Part shown: piece by piece, positions 9,860-20,275 of the stretch
Position numbering within the stretch: position 1 is the stretch's first letter
How the letters are laid out: each line of letters opens with the position of its first letter
NCBI GenBank assembly: GCA_949987565.1
Contig: OX465120.1
Location: forward strand, 6,524,587-6,588,586
Length of the DNA: 64,000 nt
DNA from: Luidia sarsii
Lineage: Eukaryota > Echinodermata > Asteroidea > Paxillosida > Luidiidae
Direction: 5' to 3'
Program-made: the position numbers and the translations under genes
Notes under the pieces: generated by a model
Seen by the model: only the letters and a program-made list of their open reading frames with translations
Told to the model about the DNA's origin: nothing
Databases searched by the model: none

Positions 9860-10965
9860 ATTTTGTGTAGATTTCCGGAAATTGAATAGTCACGATTTTC
9901 GATCCTGAGCCAATTCCGAATCCAGACAATCTGATGGCACTTGTAGGTTCTGCGAAATTCTTCTCCAAATTAGATCTCACAAAGGGGTATTGGCAAATTC
10001 CTATTTCAGACGCAGATAAAGATAAGACCACTTTCATAACCTCTGAGGGATTGTATCGCTTCACCGTGCTACCGTTTGGAACAGTAAATGCGCCGGCTAC
10101 TTTCACGCGTATGATGAGAAAACTGCTTGAGAATATCCCACGAGTTGTGAATTTTATCGATGATGTTCTGATATACACCGATACTTGGGAACAACACGTT
10201 GAAACCTTTCGAGATGTTTTGGACCGCTTACAGAAAGCAAAATTGACTGCCAAACCATCAAAATGCATGGTAGGCTATGAGTCACTCGATTTTTGTGGAC
10301 ACATTGTTGGCAATGGCGTAGTAAAGCCTCAACCAGAGAAGATCACGAAAATTATGAACGCATCCCGACCACGAACAAAAAGGGAAGTAAGATCACTCAT
10401 GGGTCTTGTGAATTATTATCGGAAATATATCCCGAACTTTTCAGCTATTGCAGTACCGATTACAGATCTGACCCAAAAAGGAAAACCAAATTATGTGAAA
10501 TGGGAAGAAGCACAAGAGCATGCATTTTGCACATTGAAGTCGCGACTTAGTTCAGCGCCTATCTTACATTTGCCAGATCACGATAAATCTTACGTTCTAA
10601 GAACTGATGCTTCGGATGTAGGTATTGGAGCAGTGCTCATGCAACAAGATAACGGAATGCTATTTCCAATATGCTATGCAAGTCGGAAACTGCTCACACG
10701 AGAACGCGCATATGCAGTTATCGAGCGAGAATGCCTCGCTTTGGTATGGGCAATTTCCAAATTCCATATGTACTTGTACGGGAGAGAATTTGTGGTAGAA
10801 ACAGACCACCACCCATTGGCTTATTTGACGACAGCAAAAGTCAATAATAGCAGAGTGATGAGATGGGCATTAAGTCTCCAGCAATACCGATTCAGTGTCA
10901 AAGCTATAAAGGGAAGTGACAACCTGGGTGCTGATTATTTGAGTAGATGCCCAGGTGAAGTGTAA
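9696..10965 (+). pseudogene. Reverse transcriptase-RNase H region of copy 2, split by the same two frame breaks
   Basis: Identical organisation to copy 1: the RT start in the integrase frame, a middle piece at about 9712-9887 in the next frame, and the rest from about 9889 in a third frame to the stop at 10963-10965. The catalytic FIDD box and RNase H acidic residues are intact. Identical breaks in both copies mean they were present before the tandem was formed. Confidence 0.88.
9934..10965 (+). CDS. RT palm/RNase H open segment of copy 2
   Basis: 343 codons with the RT motifs LDLTKGYWQIP, LPFGTVNAPATF and FIDDVLIYT, followed by RNase H (TDAS, RECLALVW, ETDHHPL). No differences from copy 1 were noticed. 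True homology starts slightly upstream of this ATG. It lies directly before the purine tract and the 3' LTR. Confidence 0.85.
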   Translation: MALVGSAKFFSKLDLTKGYWQIPISDADKDKTTFITSEGLYRFTVLPFGTVNAPATFTRMMRKLLENIPRVVNFIDDVLIYTDTWEQHVETFRDVLDRLQKAKLTAKPSKCMVGYESLDFCGHIVGNGVVKPQPEKITKIMNASRPRTKREVRSLMGLVNYYRKYIPNFSAIAVPITDLTQKGKPNYVKWEEAQEHAFCTLKSRLSSAPILHLPDHDKSYVLRTDASDVGIGAVLMQQDNGMLFPICYASRKLLTRERAYAVIERECLALVWAISKFHMYLYGREFVVETDHHPLAYLTTAKVNNSRVMRWALSLQQYRFSVKAIKGSDNLGADYLSRCPGEV

Positions 10966-11046
10966 CTTGCGTTATAATAGTACTGTAAATGTTTAATGCG
11001 TAGATAATTAAGTAATTTAAGAGTAATTCTCTAGGATGGGAGACAT

Positions 11047-12797
11047 TGTCACAAGGTGAACTTATAAATAAGATGAATTACTCTGAAAAAACCCAGGTGT
11101 GTGTCGAAGAAACATAACTTTAATAGTGACTGCCCATACGGCTTACACGTAGCGATTGGGAGAGGATTTAATCCCTATTATTATGCAAACGTTTTAGTTT
11201 CGCGGGGGAAATTAAGATATCTGACTGGCTAGAGAATCTAAGGGTGACTGCCCCTTTTATTAGCAAACCGGGTTAACAAGGTAAACAATAGATCGTCCAA
11301 TGTCACGGGACGTCAAATTCGCGGGGTTTGGGGAATTTTCGAGGTGAAGAGGGAATAGGCTGACACTTGCGGTTGAGCTTCTGTGAGGAGAGGGCAAGCA
11401 TAGCCAGCCTCGACAGTCGATTATACAAGATTAAGTTCTGAAGTGACCTATAGCTAGTGAGAGCTAGGTCCAGATTAAGTTCTGTGAAATCATCGAGAAC
11501 AACTGAGTGTTCTAGATAGCAACCGACGCAAGCCTTGACACCCAAAAGCCAGGACCGTTTACACCTTCCTGTAAGTTATATTAAATAGTATGGTTTCGCT
11601 AATTAATTTTGAGCAACATTGAGAGCCTGTATTTTAAAGGAAATTCGAAAACCTTTCCAACTGATCCTGACTGTTAAAAAACTGAGAAGTACATGTAGGC
11701 CTATAATTATATTTGAAATCTTTTATTGGGGTGCTTACCATCCAACTTTGACTCAGGGAAACCCATAGAGTCATACAGTCACTGAATAGATATAATTGAT
11801 TGTATATAGATTGTGTGAAATAGCTGATAAGCGATTACGGCAAACTGTTTTAATAAGTGATTAAATTTGCATTAACAACTGCTGTAAAGAAGCAAGAGTT
11901 TAGAAATGTTTGTGCGAATAATGTAGTTGGCAGGCCTGTGCATAACTGTGATGTATATAAAATGAATTATTCTACAGGGCTTTTACGGTGAGACAAGTCT
12001 CACGTGGTCCTGAGAAGGCACTCTATAGTAGACGGACAGTGTACCGTGATTGGGCTGACCATCGACTCCCCAGTCGCCGTCGCCAAGGAACGACTGGCTG
12101 ACCATCGACTCCCCAGTCGCCGTCGCCAAGGAGCCACTGGCTGACCCTCGACTCCCCAGTCGCCGTCGCCAAGGAGCCACGGGCAGACCCTCGACTCCCC
12201 AGTCGCCGTCGCCAAGGAGCCACGGGCAGACCCTCGACTCCCCAGTCGCCGTCGCCAAGGAGCCACTGGCTGACCCTCGACTCCCCAGTCGCCGTCGCCA
12301 AGGAGCCACTGGCTGACCCTCGACTCCCCAGTCGCCGTCGCCAAGGAGCCACTGGCTGACCCTCGACTCCCCAGTCGCCGTCGCCAAGGAGCCACTGGCT
12401 GACCCTCGACTCCCCAGTCGCCGTCGCCAAGGAGCCACTGGCTGACCCTCGACTCCCCAGTCGCCGTCGCCAAGGAGCCACTGGCAGACCCTCGACTTCA
12501 GAGTCGCCGAAGAATTGCCGGCCGATCCTTCGACTCCCTTCATCATTGTCAAGATCGGTACCTCCTTCGCCGGGCTACATCAATGAGGGTTGCTATTTAT
12601 TTAGTTAATACTTGTATTTTATTTTATGTATATTGACCGTATATGTAGATAGGAATAACGTAAGGCTGTAAATAAATATGTAAATACTTGTAAGTGACAA
12701 CAGAAAGAGGTAGATTGTTTATTTTGTCTCGTGTGAAACAAACCGGACCACCGAAGGTTACAGCTCACGGGGTGGGGCTTTCCCAGGGGTTGTGACA
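11047..12797 (+). repeat. 3' LTR of copy 2
   Basis: 1751 bp, same length as the central LTR including ten units of the 43-bp repeat (12054-12497). Differences noticed: CTG/CAG in the last repeat unit, and C for T near 12728. Host DNA begins at 12798 with GTTGG. Confidence 0.9.
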
Positions 12798-14390
12798 GTT
12801 GGTCTTGTTAATTTTCGGGAGACGGTAGAATCTGTCAGTTCTACAAATGATCGGTGATAGAAATCTGAGCTTTTTTACTCAATTGATCACGTGCTTGCAT
12901 GTCATCCAAAACTTCCTGAATTTGCTCTGAAAATTTGCCAGTAGGGTTAGAGTCCAGACATTTATAGTGCTTGGGATTGGCTTCATCAATATATATATTT
13001 TTTAGTGTATTTAGTTTAGTGTATTTGGTTTATGTATTTAGTTTATGTAGACAGCTACAGACATACATATTAATGTACAAGTTGCTTTGTCTGTTTGCAA
13101 TTTCCAAATTCTGCCTACATTAAATTCCATGAATTTTCTCTCTTTATGAAAACCTTACGAGTGTCGCATATGTATATGTAATTGTAGGTTTTTTTAACAA
13201 CCAATGAGATAAGCAAACTTTATTTCTTGGGTTGCTTACAGACCAATGAATCTTTACAGACAGCCCCTGGGACTTCTGTAACAGTCTTCTCGCCAAACTG
13301 AATCTGAAAAGGTTATTTTCTCGTAAAACAGTGCATACCATACCTGTACGTGTAAGTTATTGGGCCACAAATGTAGAATGTAAGGTGACACCTTGATCGA
13401 ATCAAGTACATGTGCCATGCAGAAAAAAAACCCTATGTAGACAGACATACATGTACATGTAGTTTAACTTGCTTTGTCTGTTTGCAATTTCCAATCATGT
13501 CAGTAGTGCATACACTGTAGAAATACACTGTAGTCATGTCCATCAAAATCATACTAAACCATTCCAAAATTTAGTGGGCCTGACGTTTCTCATATACAAT
13601 GTACATATATGTTTACATTATTACTCAATACTCAATATTTAAAAAAAATGGTTTTATCCTATACATGTACATACTGTGATACCTGCCCATTGTCCAGTAC
13701 CCAGTATGTGTTGGCCCTTTGCAATGCATATAACGTGCACATTTGTACAGCACTTTGAAGTTGCCATACATTTCTTAGATGGTATAATTATGCACATGTA
13801 CAGTATTGATGTATGGTATGAAGCTATGCTGGATTAAGAATGGATTAAATCAAAGACAGATCAAAATGAAGAAACAAATGAGCATAATATCTGATCCTTC
13901 CAATGGAAACCATTTATTCATATCACATTACAGAAACCAATGCCTCATCCAGTTTGGTACACTGTTGACGTTTGACATTAAGATAACAGCTCATGAAATG
14001 TGGTGGAAACTGAGAAATGTTCTGCTAGGAAAATAAGATTAAGCCCAGGACCAGACTGATGAGCCATGAATACACATGAAGGTATTGCAGAGTGCTAACC
14101 ACACACTGCATCCAAATACATGTATATTACTACATTTGTGAAGTCAATTACAATGCTTGAACATATATATTCAAGCATGGCAGGCCTGTCAGTCTGTTGT
14201 ATGTATTTATGTCTGGGCTGTAGTCCATCAGTTCCTTGACGTAACTAGCAGCCATTCCTGCTGCCGTCATTCAATCCGGTGTTGCCACAAGTTGCCTGCA
14301 CTGCTGTCCATGCTCTTGTCCACTCTTGACACGTTCTCCACTGGAAGGACCCTCTGGTTTGTACATGTACATGCAAAAGCCATCCAGCAT
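12798..14390. other. Spacer between the retrotransposon and RPL39
   Basis: No gene recognised. AT-rich DNA with scattered TACATGTA-type motifs and a direct repeat built around CTTTGTCTGTTTGCAATTTC (about 13087 and 13470). A fragment of the Penelope-type tail (TTAGTGGGCCTGACGTTTC) lies near 13572. The part nearest 14390 is presumably the 3' UTR of RPL39 on the minus strand. Confidence 0.5.
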
Positions 14391-14439
14391 CTAGAAGTTG
14401 AGCTTGGTGCGTCTCCAGTGGCGTCTCTTGGCATTGTAT
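14391..14439 (-). CDS. rpl39: RPL39 exon 3 (last coding exon)
   Basis: 49 bp. It gives the last base of an Arg codon, then 15 codons ending KLNF, and a TAG stop at 14393-14391. The acceptor AG is read at 14441-14440. The C-terminal LNF replaces the LGL of vertebrates. Confidence 0.92.
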
Positions 14440-17400
14440 CTGTCAACAAATATGTGAACACTTTGTCAAGACAAAGGCTACTCCCATTTTTTTGTACATT
14501 CGTCAAAGGATACTTTTTGGTAAAGCAAACCTCTTTCCTAATTCTACAAACACAACTGAACATTTTGGACGGGTTGCTGACAAGGTAGAGGTTACTATGT
14601 TTATAAAGGGCAGTAGCACCTCACACATTTATTTTTGTTGGAAAGGCAGAGTCCCTTTCGAGTTTTTTACAAAATCAACTGAACAAATGTTTATTGAATA
14701 TTCAATCGGCCAATGCACGAGTTTGAAACATCAAATAAAAAACAAATTCCTTCTGATTTTGTCTGAAAACTACCAGGACATGACTTTTGCTTTTCTAGTT
14801 CAACTTTGGCCTTTTCCGTCCAAACATATTCACTAAAGAATAATAGTGCAGTGTTTTATGCTTTTTTATTCTTCAGTGTCAAATTTTTATTTTATTCCTG
14901 TTTTTGGTACACTTGTCTTATTGTTTATGAATTGTGTTTGTATATTGTTGTTTATGTTCTCAGCAGAGCAAAGACTAAAGAATTTCCACCATGTATGTTT
15001 TTTTTTTGTGGCGAATAATAACAATAATAAACCATAAAAAGAAATGACCATAAAGATGAGTCACATTTCTTGTACATTTGCAATACAAAGCTAACTAGGC
15101 TACCTGGATGGTTACTATAAAACAAATACACCTACAATACAGAGCTTTAATTTAGTGATATAGTCATATAAGATTTTCTCAGGCTAGTTCAAAGGCCATT
15201 TCAAACAGGCCCAACTGCTGTAAAGTATTCTTCCTCCAATTCTAATGTTGCCTGGCAGGGTTCAAAGAAACATTCTAGACCTGGAGAAAAACACCGAGAA
15301 GAACTTGACAAACAAGTCAAGGTGTGGATGCTGTTAGGATGATGTGGCAATTGTTGCCAGTCAGAAGCATTTTACCATTAACTGACATATAATCTTCATG
15401 GATCACACCCCTGATTTCATTCGCATAAAAATAACTACGGGGGTAACTGTTGCAAACATGGCTATAGCTGTTCACACAAAGTGGATGCATCTTTTCCAAT
15501 TTCAAAGAAATAAAAAAAAAATCAGTGAAAACAGAGCATTCTTTGGGGTGGTCGCCTAAAGGACTTTTTAGCAAAGTCTTCCTGAGAAACTGGCGACCCG
15601 GAAGCAGGCTTATTAAGGTTGACTTATTGCGCACTAAGGAAAACTTGGGCTTGTTTTTGTTTTTTTGCACCGACACTTTCATGTGACTTAACAGGGCAGG
15701 AACTCCGGGTTAAAAGGGCACGGCAATTTTGGCCTTGAAATTTCCGCAAATTAAGGGCATCACGGCAATTTCTGCAATTTTTGAAGGGCATCAAGGCAAT
15801 CGGAAAAAAAAAATCCAGGGCATCAAGGCAATTTAACGACTTTTTATTAGTACCGATGCAAACACGCTGTAAGCACCTTAAAAAAACTTTGAAAATAGGC
15901 GCTGAAAGCACTGAATCATTGTTTTAGGTCTCCTACTAATATATCATCGTTTCTGTGGGACCAGAATGCATAAAAAAAATATTTTCCAACAAAAAAATGA
16001 TGTCTAAAATAGGTTTTAGTCAGCCACCAACACGCATTCCCACGGAACATGAACTGTACCATTCAGGTATGACCGGGGTGCTTCTGCTATAGTAAGCGTG
16101 ACGATAAAAATATCTGACAATAGATCCTCACAAAAAAATCAAAATAAAAAGGATTCTAAATAGCCTACATGTTTTGTAAAGATGGATTTTAAAGCAGCTA
16201 GGTCCAACCTAAACGAGCATATTAGCGGAGCTTATTATTGTATAAAGTGGCACCCCTCTCATTCCTAATAGAATAGTCCATGCTGTCAAGGTTTCGTGAT
16301 GTGGGTTCGGTGTTCCAAAACCTTCTCATCAGTTCTCGTCCAAAAAATTTAGAACTACGTTCGTAGGCCTACCTGAAAAAAAGGAATAAATTTTGTGACA
16401 TGTTTGTGCTGTATCGTGAAGTAGTAGCTCGTTTTGCTGTTTAGCTTTCTCCTTTCGCGGCATGGTTACGACTTTGAAAAGGCACCCGCGAACACGCAAA
16501 CCTTTGACAACTCTATGATTCTACTTTTGCACGCAACCCAACCACGTGCTGCATGCTGCGCAATCTATCGTGCAACGCAAATCGCTCCCAACTACCGTTG
16601 GTACCCGTTGTTTGGTACAGCCAGCGATGTCCAAGATTCACTGGTACCCGCAGACTAAAAGTTCGTTGACATGAAACTGTCCTGATCGGACGCACTGTCC
16701 ATGTTTATGACATGTACAAGTACAGTACATTGATTGTGTATGTGTACTGTACGTGTACATGTACACCCATACACAGTCCGTACAGTTGTGCACAGAATGC
16801 GCAATGTTTAGCTGACAGTGCGCACGGTACAGTGAAGCTTCCATGTGTGCTGCACACACACTGTGTCTGAATTATATTTCATGCGCGCTGTGCTAACGGC
16901 CGTGCGGCAGCCGGCAGTCCGATCTGCCCAACTCTCCATCGGCCAAAAGGGCACGACGGCAATGTGCTAACAGGGCACAGCAATTTGTTGCCGTGAAAAT
17001 CCTCCAAATTTAAGGGCACCGCGGCAATTGCCGTCGTTGCCGTCGTGAATTTCCTGCCCTGACTTAACAGATCAACTATGTCAGGTTTTTGGGGCTAAAA
17101 AAAACCGGGGGGGTGAATCGACTGGAGAATGTGGTACACTACAGTTTGAGCATATTTATAACACCAGTCTGGTTTGTGTACTGTTGCTCACGGGCCAGAG
17201 GGAATTTGGTGCCACTCTTGACTGAGAGATGGAGACAACTACTGCTAGGCAAGCAGTAGGTGGACAGCAGAGAGACATGCAGTAGCATGGAATGAGGCCA
17301 AGGTGGGCTGTGAAGCTAGAGTTATGTGAAAGGACTGAAGACATGTGTGAGTGGATTACCTGATCTTGTTGCCAGTCCTCATGCGAACCCACTGTGGGAT

Positions 17401-17463
17401 GGGACGATTCTGCTTCTGCTTCTTCGCAAGCTTCTGCTTGATCTTGAAGGACTTGTGAGCGGG
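14391..17463 (-). CDS. rpl39: Ribosomal protein L39 (60S subunit, eL39), coding exons 2 and 3
   Basis: eL39 is a 51-residue basic protein of the large cytosolic ribosomal subunit, near the peptide exit tunnel. On the minus strand, exon 2 (17463 down to 17360) follows an acceptor ...ATATCAG and encodes residues 2-35 ([18 protein letters not shown]..., [16 protein letters not shown]) plus two bases of the next codon. It ends at a GTAATC donor. Exon 3 (14439 down to 14391) follows ...TTGACAG, completes Arg36 and encodes [15 protein letters not shown] and a TAG stop. Phases fit exactly and, with a Met-only exon 1, the protein is 51 residues, the family length. A first intron directly after the ATG is usual in animal RPL39 genes. 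Intron 2 is about 2.9 kb and holds a TIR element. There is no sign of a processed pseudogene, since the introns are present and the frame is intact. Confidence 0.93.
15340..15500 (-). repeat. SINE fragment (5' part of the composite repeat)
   Basis: Inverted copy of the segment that precedes the tRNA-like head in the full copy at 51655-51960, including the words read in plus orientation as CCAGTCAGAAGCATTTTACC and AGTGGATGCATCTTTT. Confidence 0.5.
15692..17061. mobile_element. Non-autonomous TIR element, hAT-like ends (1370 bp)
   Basis: Begins CAGGGCAGGAA and ends TTCCTGCCCTG, flanked by ACTTAA on both sides (15686-15691 and 17062-17067). The subterminal regions are rich in GGCAATT/GGGCA words. 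The interior (about 15880-17045) is shared with the element at 46596-48388. CAGGG termini suggest hAT, but the 6-bp duplication is shorter than the usual 8, so the superfamily is uncertain. No transposase ORF was seen. It lies in intron 2 of RPL39. Confidence 0.7.
17360..17463 (-). CDS. rpl39: RPL39 exon 2
   Basis: 104 bp, 34 codons plus two bases. Acceptor AG at 17465-17464, donor GT at 17359-17358. This is the most conserved part of the protein. Confidence 0.93.
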
Positions 17464-17639
17464 CTGATATCAAAACAGATAAGGATGACAATTATCCACT
17501 GAGGGTCATTCACGAAAATCTTCCAAACATCTTAATAACAAAGCTTGAGTTGATGCGTCCCATTTTCCTATTCTTACTTTCTCTTTTGTTTAAGTGAATT
17601 CCAAGGGAAAGTATTGATGATTTGCTTCCTGACTTTTCA

Positions 17640-17895
17640 GCTGGGTCTTTCTCAAAGGTTTTCTGCCTTTGTGAAAGGTTCTGCAAGGTTTCTCAAAGGC
17701 AGAGTGACAAGGACAAATCAGATACCCTGCCCTTCCCTTTGATCTCACCCTACTAGCCTTCCTTTGTCCTTTGATTGCCATCTGTGTCCTATTCACTCTC
17801 TACCCACTTCCTTCTTGTATCTGTTTGGTCATTGTCACTCTGCATATAAGAAGGGTCCTGCTAGGATCGAAGCGTCAGGCCCACTAAATTTGTGT
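17640..17895 (+). repeat. Penelope-type terminal repeat
   Basis: Ends in GGTCCTGCTAGGATCGAAGC and GTCAGGCCCACTAAATTT. It is the same tail that follows the GIY-YIG domain at 32617-32890, with an inverted partial copy at its left side. Confidence 0.65.
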
Positions 17896-17934
17896 ATATT
17901 ACTCTAGGTTCTGCAAGAATGTAAACTTCAGGCT

Positions 17935-19192
17935 AAGGTTGTTCGATATTTCGATATTTCGATATATCGCAATATCACTTTCCGGCGATTATCATATCGT
18001 ACGCATTTCAGTATCATGATATCGGAAAAAAATCTGGTTTCCCAACCCCATTATCGCCTGTCTGTAAGCTTGTATAGCATGGCCATCAGAGAGATCTTGA
18101 AGAGCGATAAGCTTTCGTTAGTAAAAACAACGAAAAACCCGAAACCGCAAGGGGATAGGAGCGCCAGCCAGCCATTTGACTCTTGCATAGCGCGCGGTCT
18201 CCACAAAGGCAATGCATCAGCAACAGACCCACTGCAAGTGCAAGCTCACTTCCGGTGTTGGTAGCACACTTTTCGTACAGCGCGACCTCGGTACGCTGGG
18301 CAAGCACAGCGACTCGTGTTTGGGACATTTTCCCCATGTGGCCTACATAAGGTATCCGATCGTTTACGATATCATCAAAATTGCAGATTCATTTTCCTAC
18401 CGATGTCTCCCAATGCAGCCAAATATAATGTAAAAATACATACTTTACATAATTATGTTTTAATCTCAGAAAATCAAAATCAAAATCGAAGAGGAAAGAC
18501 GTTGGAAAAACGTCACTGTTCATAACGCACGTGCGACCTGATTTCCCGATCCTTCCATGCTGCTCTGGTACCCGCCACGCAGCTTTACTAAAGGCACATG
18601 TAAGTCAACGTACACCAGCTAAGTTCGGCCAGGCCATTTGCACATCGTGTACACCGAAGTTCGATGGATTTCTTTGGGGGGGGGGGGTGCGGGTCGCGTC
18701 GCGTCGCGATCTATTCCAACTTGAATTATTCCAACTTGGACGTGTATAATAACAATAATTTTGCAGCGTGGATGAGAAAAGGTGAACTGCTGCTTTATTC
18801 TCCTTTTTAGCAGTCCCCCCCCCCAAAAAAAAGGTACAGTACTGTAAACATTTTTCCAGTACGCATCCATATGACCGAAAGGGACATCAGATTTTTTTCA
18901 AAGTGATCGTTATGCCGACGTAAATGTACTGATGGTTTGTCTCCCCTCATGAATATTAATCTGAAGACCCATTGGCTCTGGCCCGACATGTATTTGTGAC
19001 GTCATATGTAAGCACCGAGTTGCTGAAAACCGCCTGGGATATCGTCTTTTTTAAATGTAATAACGTATTCTTGGAAATCCAGGTCACTACCTTGACTTCC
19101 GCTTACGCACCAGATATCACGATAATATCGAATATCGCGATATATTCCTGACGATATATTGAAACCAAAAATTCCGGATATCGAACAACCTT
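17935..19192. mobile_element. Non-autonomous TIR element with 10-bp target duplication (1258 bp)
   Basis: Ends are AAGGTTGTTCGATAT and ATATCGAACAACCTT. Flanks are ACTTCAGGCT (17925-17934) and ACTTCAGGCC (19193-19202), a 10-bp duplication with one change. Subterminal DNA is full of GATATCG-type words. No transposase was seen. The duplication size would fit Mutator-like elements; this is inference from size only. Confidence 0.7.
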
Positions 19193-19544
19193 ACTTCAGG
19201 CCTTCTCAAATTAGAAGTTTGAAAGAAAACAGCCACAGGATAACGTAAGAGAAGATGAACATAATAGAAGAGGACTATAATTATGTTGCTGTTTGGTTGG
19301 CTGTATTTGTAGAGTGAGTTTATGGTATTTATGTGAATATTCATAAACACTCATTTTAGTACATATAAACAAAGTTTGTACTAGCTACCTCATGTACCCT
19401 GCATAAGTACATCGCTTGATATTCTGAGTAAATGGGACCTTGCATGTCAGCCTTTTTTTCCATTTGGAAGGGTCGGGTGACATTAGGGTCCCAGTATGCT
19501 GAGGAGGTTATGAGGGAAAGTAAAGATTTTTCAACTTTCCCCAA

Positions 19545-20275
19545 GGGCCCCCGACTGAAATCCCCAGATTTTATCCCCGAAAACACCTGTGAAACTCACC
19601 CACATGCCAACCATTGAGTCTGTGTGAATCAAAGATTCCAAAACTGGTCATTTGGTTTACCCACGCTTGGGAAAAAGGGGATTTCCACTCAGTTGTTCGA
19701 GAACAGGTCGCGTTGAGCCCTGGCGACTGTTTCCTGAACAGCGCAAAGCAACGTCCAAACATAGCACTGATGTGCACTGAATTTTTGGGACTTCGTGTGC
19801 TGCTTTCATATAAATTATATGATGTCTGGGTTAATTTACATAATTCATACAAAAGCAGAGCACAAAGTTGCGCCAACTGCGCTGGGTCCAACCCAAATTG
19901 AAACGGTATACACGCAAATCGATGACGTTTTGCGCGACCATAGGGGTCAACGCCTGTGTGCGCGCGCGCACACTCACACAGACCCACTGCGCACACAGAC
20001 CTGTCAAAACGTCATCGATTTGCGTGTAGCGTTTGCATGTAACGGTTGCGTGTGCCGTTAAAATCAAAGATGGCCGCCGCATATCGGCTCATCGGACGGG
20101 AGAGAATCTTCTTGATAACCTGAGGGAAAATTTCTCCTTTTTCCCCAAACTGGAGTAAAAAAAAAGACCAGTATTGAAATTGGTGATTCTCACTTAATCC
20201 AAAGATGGGTGCGTGGGACGGTTTCACGGGTGTTTTCGGGTTAAAATCTGGGGGTTTTGGTCGGGGGTAGTCATG
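19545..20275. repeat. Fold-back element with inner palindrome
   Basis: The arm at about 19551-19605 (CCCCCGACTGAAATCCCCAG, CCCGAAAACACCTGTGAAAC) is inverted at about 20212-20270. Inside, ACACGCAAATCGATGACGTT at about 19910 is inverted at about 20010-20030, with GTGTGCGCGCGCGCACAC between. No ORF of note. Confidence 0.6.

Larger units (their letters stand above)
4550..12797 (+). mobile_element. Gmr1-type Ty3/gypsy LTR retrotransposon, copy 2 (complete, 8248 bp)
   Basis: Complete element with 5' LTR 4550-6300, internal region 6301-11046 and 3' LTR 11047-12797. LTRs start TGTCACA and end TGTGACA, a perfect 7-bp inverted repeat. A primer binding site follows the 5' LTR after two bases, and a purine-rich stretch (4536-4549 in copy 1, 11033-11046 here) precedes the 3' LTR. 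Pol has the order protease-integrase-RT-RNase H, as in Gmr1-like elements. The two LTRs differ at only about two positions, so the insertion or duplication is recent. No target duplication can be tested, because the left flank is copy 1 rather than host DNA. Confidence 0.93.
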
